64,000 nucleotides of DNA, from contig NC_083642.1 of NCBI RefSeq assembly GCF_963576545.1, positions 2,875,188 to 2,939,187 on the forward strand. Reading direction: 5' to 3'. A program made the position numbers and the translations under genes. Below the pieces are notes generated by a model, which was not told where the DNA came from, did not search any database, and was given only the letters and a program-made list of their open reading frames with translations. Positions within the stretch are counted from its first letter, which is position 1. Every line of letters starts with the position of its first letter. Shown piece after piece: positions 63,991-64,000 of the stretch. Source of the DNA: Limanda limanda (lineage: Eukaryota > Chordata > Actinopteri > Pleuronectiformes > Pleuronectidae).

Positions 63991-64000
63991 GCTGACATTT

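Overview
This is teleost fish genomic DNA. The evidence is spliced vertebrate genes with GT-AG introns, long CA/GT and tetranucleotide microsatellites, fish-type LINE tails, an intronless UGT5-type gene, and the itih6-pfkfb1 neighbourhood that I know from human Xp11. The composition and repeats suggest a percomorph, but I cannot name the species. There are no bacterial features.

Layout: (1) 264-9274, minus strand: itih6-like inter-alpha-trypsin inhibitor heavy chain. Nine exons are visible and the C-terminal exons lie off the left edge. (2) 11849-17559, minus: a complete 14-exon pfkfb1 (476 aa) whose intron phases all fit. (3) 17560-23920: gene-poor DNA with old repeats, ending in an LTR-like segment that looks like the promoter and leader of (4) a single-exon UGT5-like glucuronosyltransferase at 23921-25531, plus. 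(5) 27765-51412, minus: eight intact tandem copies of a P2Y1-like nucleotide GPCR. Copies 2-6 are spaced 3110-3115 bp apart, and copies 3-5 are almost identical. Four spacers carry the same minus-strand solo LTR, upstream of copies 2-5. (6) 51669-56635, plus: a decayed, mosaic Ty3/gypsy element. (7) 56641-57680: an orphan spacer of the receptor array with no receptor. (8) 57815-63883, minus: a complete five-exon CCN gene, closest to ccn5/wisp2 but with a full C-terminal cystine-knot domain. A possible small two-exon gene lies on the opposite strand inside its third intron.

The receptor array is the most unusual part. Its copies differ in ways that should matter functionally. Six of eight lack both cysteines of the P2Y N-terminus/third-loop disulfide. 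Four have a one-base insertion that replaces a PDZ-ligand-like C-terminus. One has lost the NPxxY tyrosine. A retroviral-type LTR was copied along with the receptors and may supply their promoters.

All gene names rest on remembered family motifs and my own reading of splice junctions. No database search was run.
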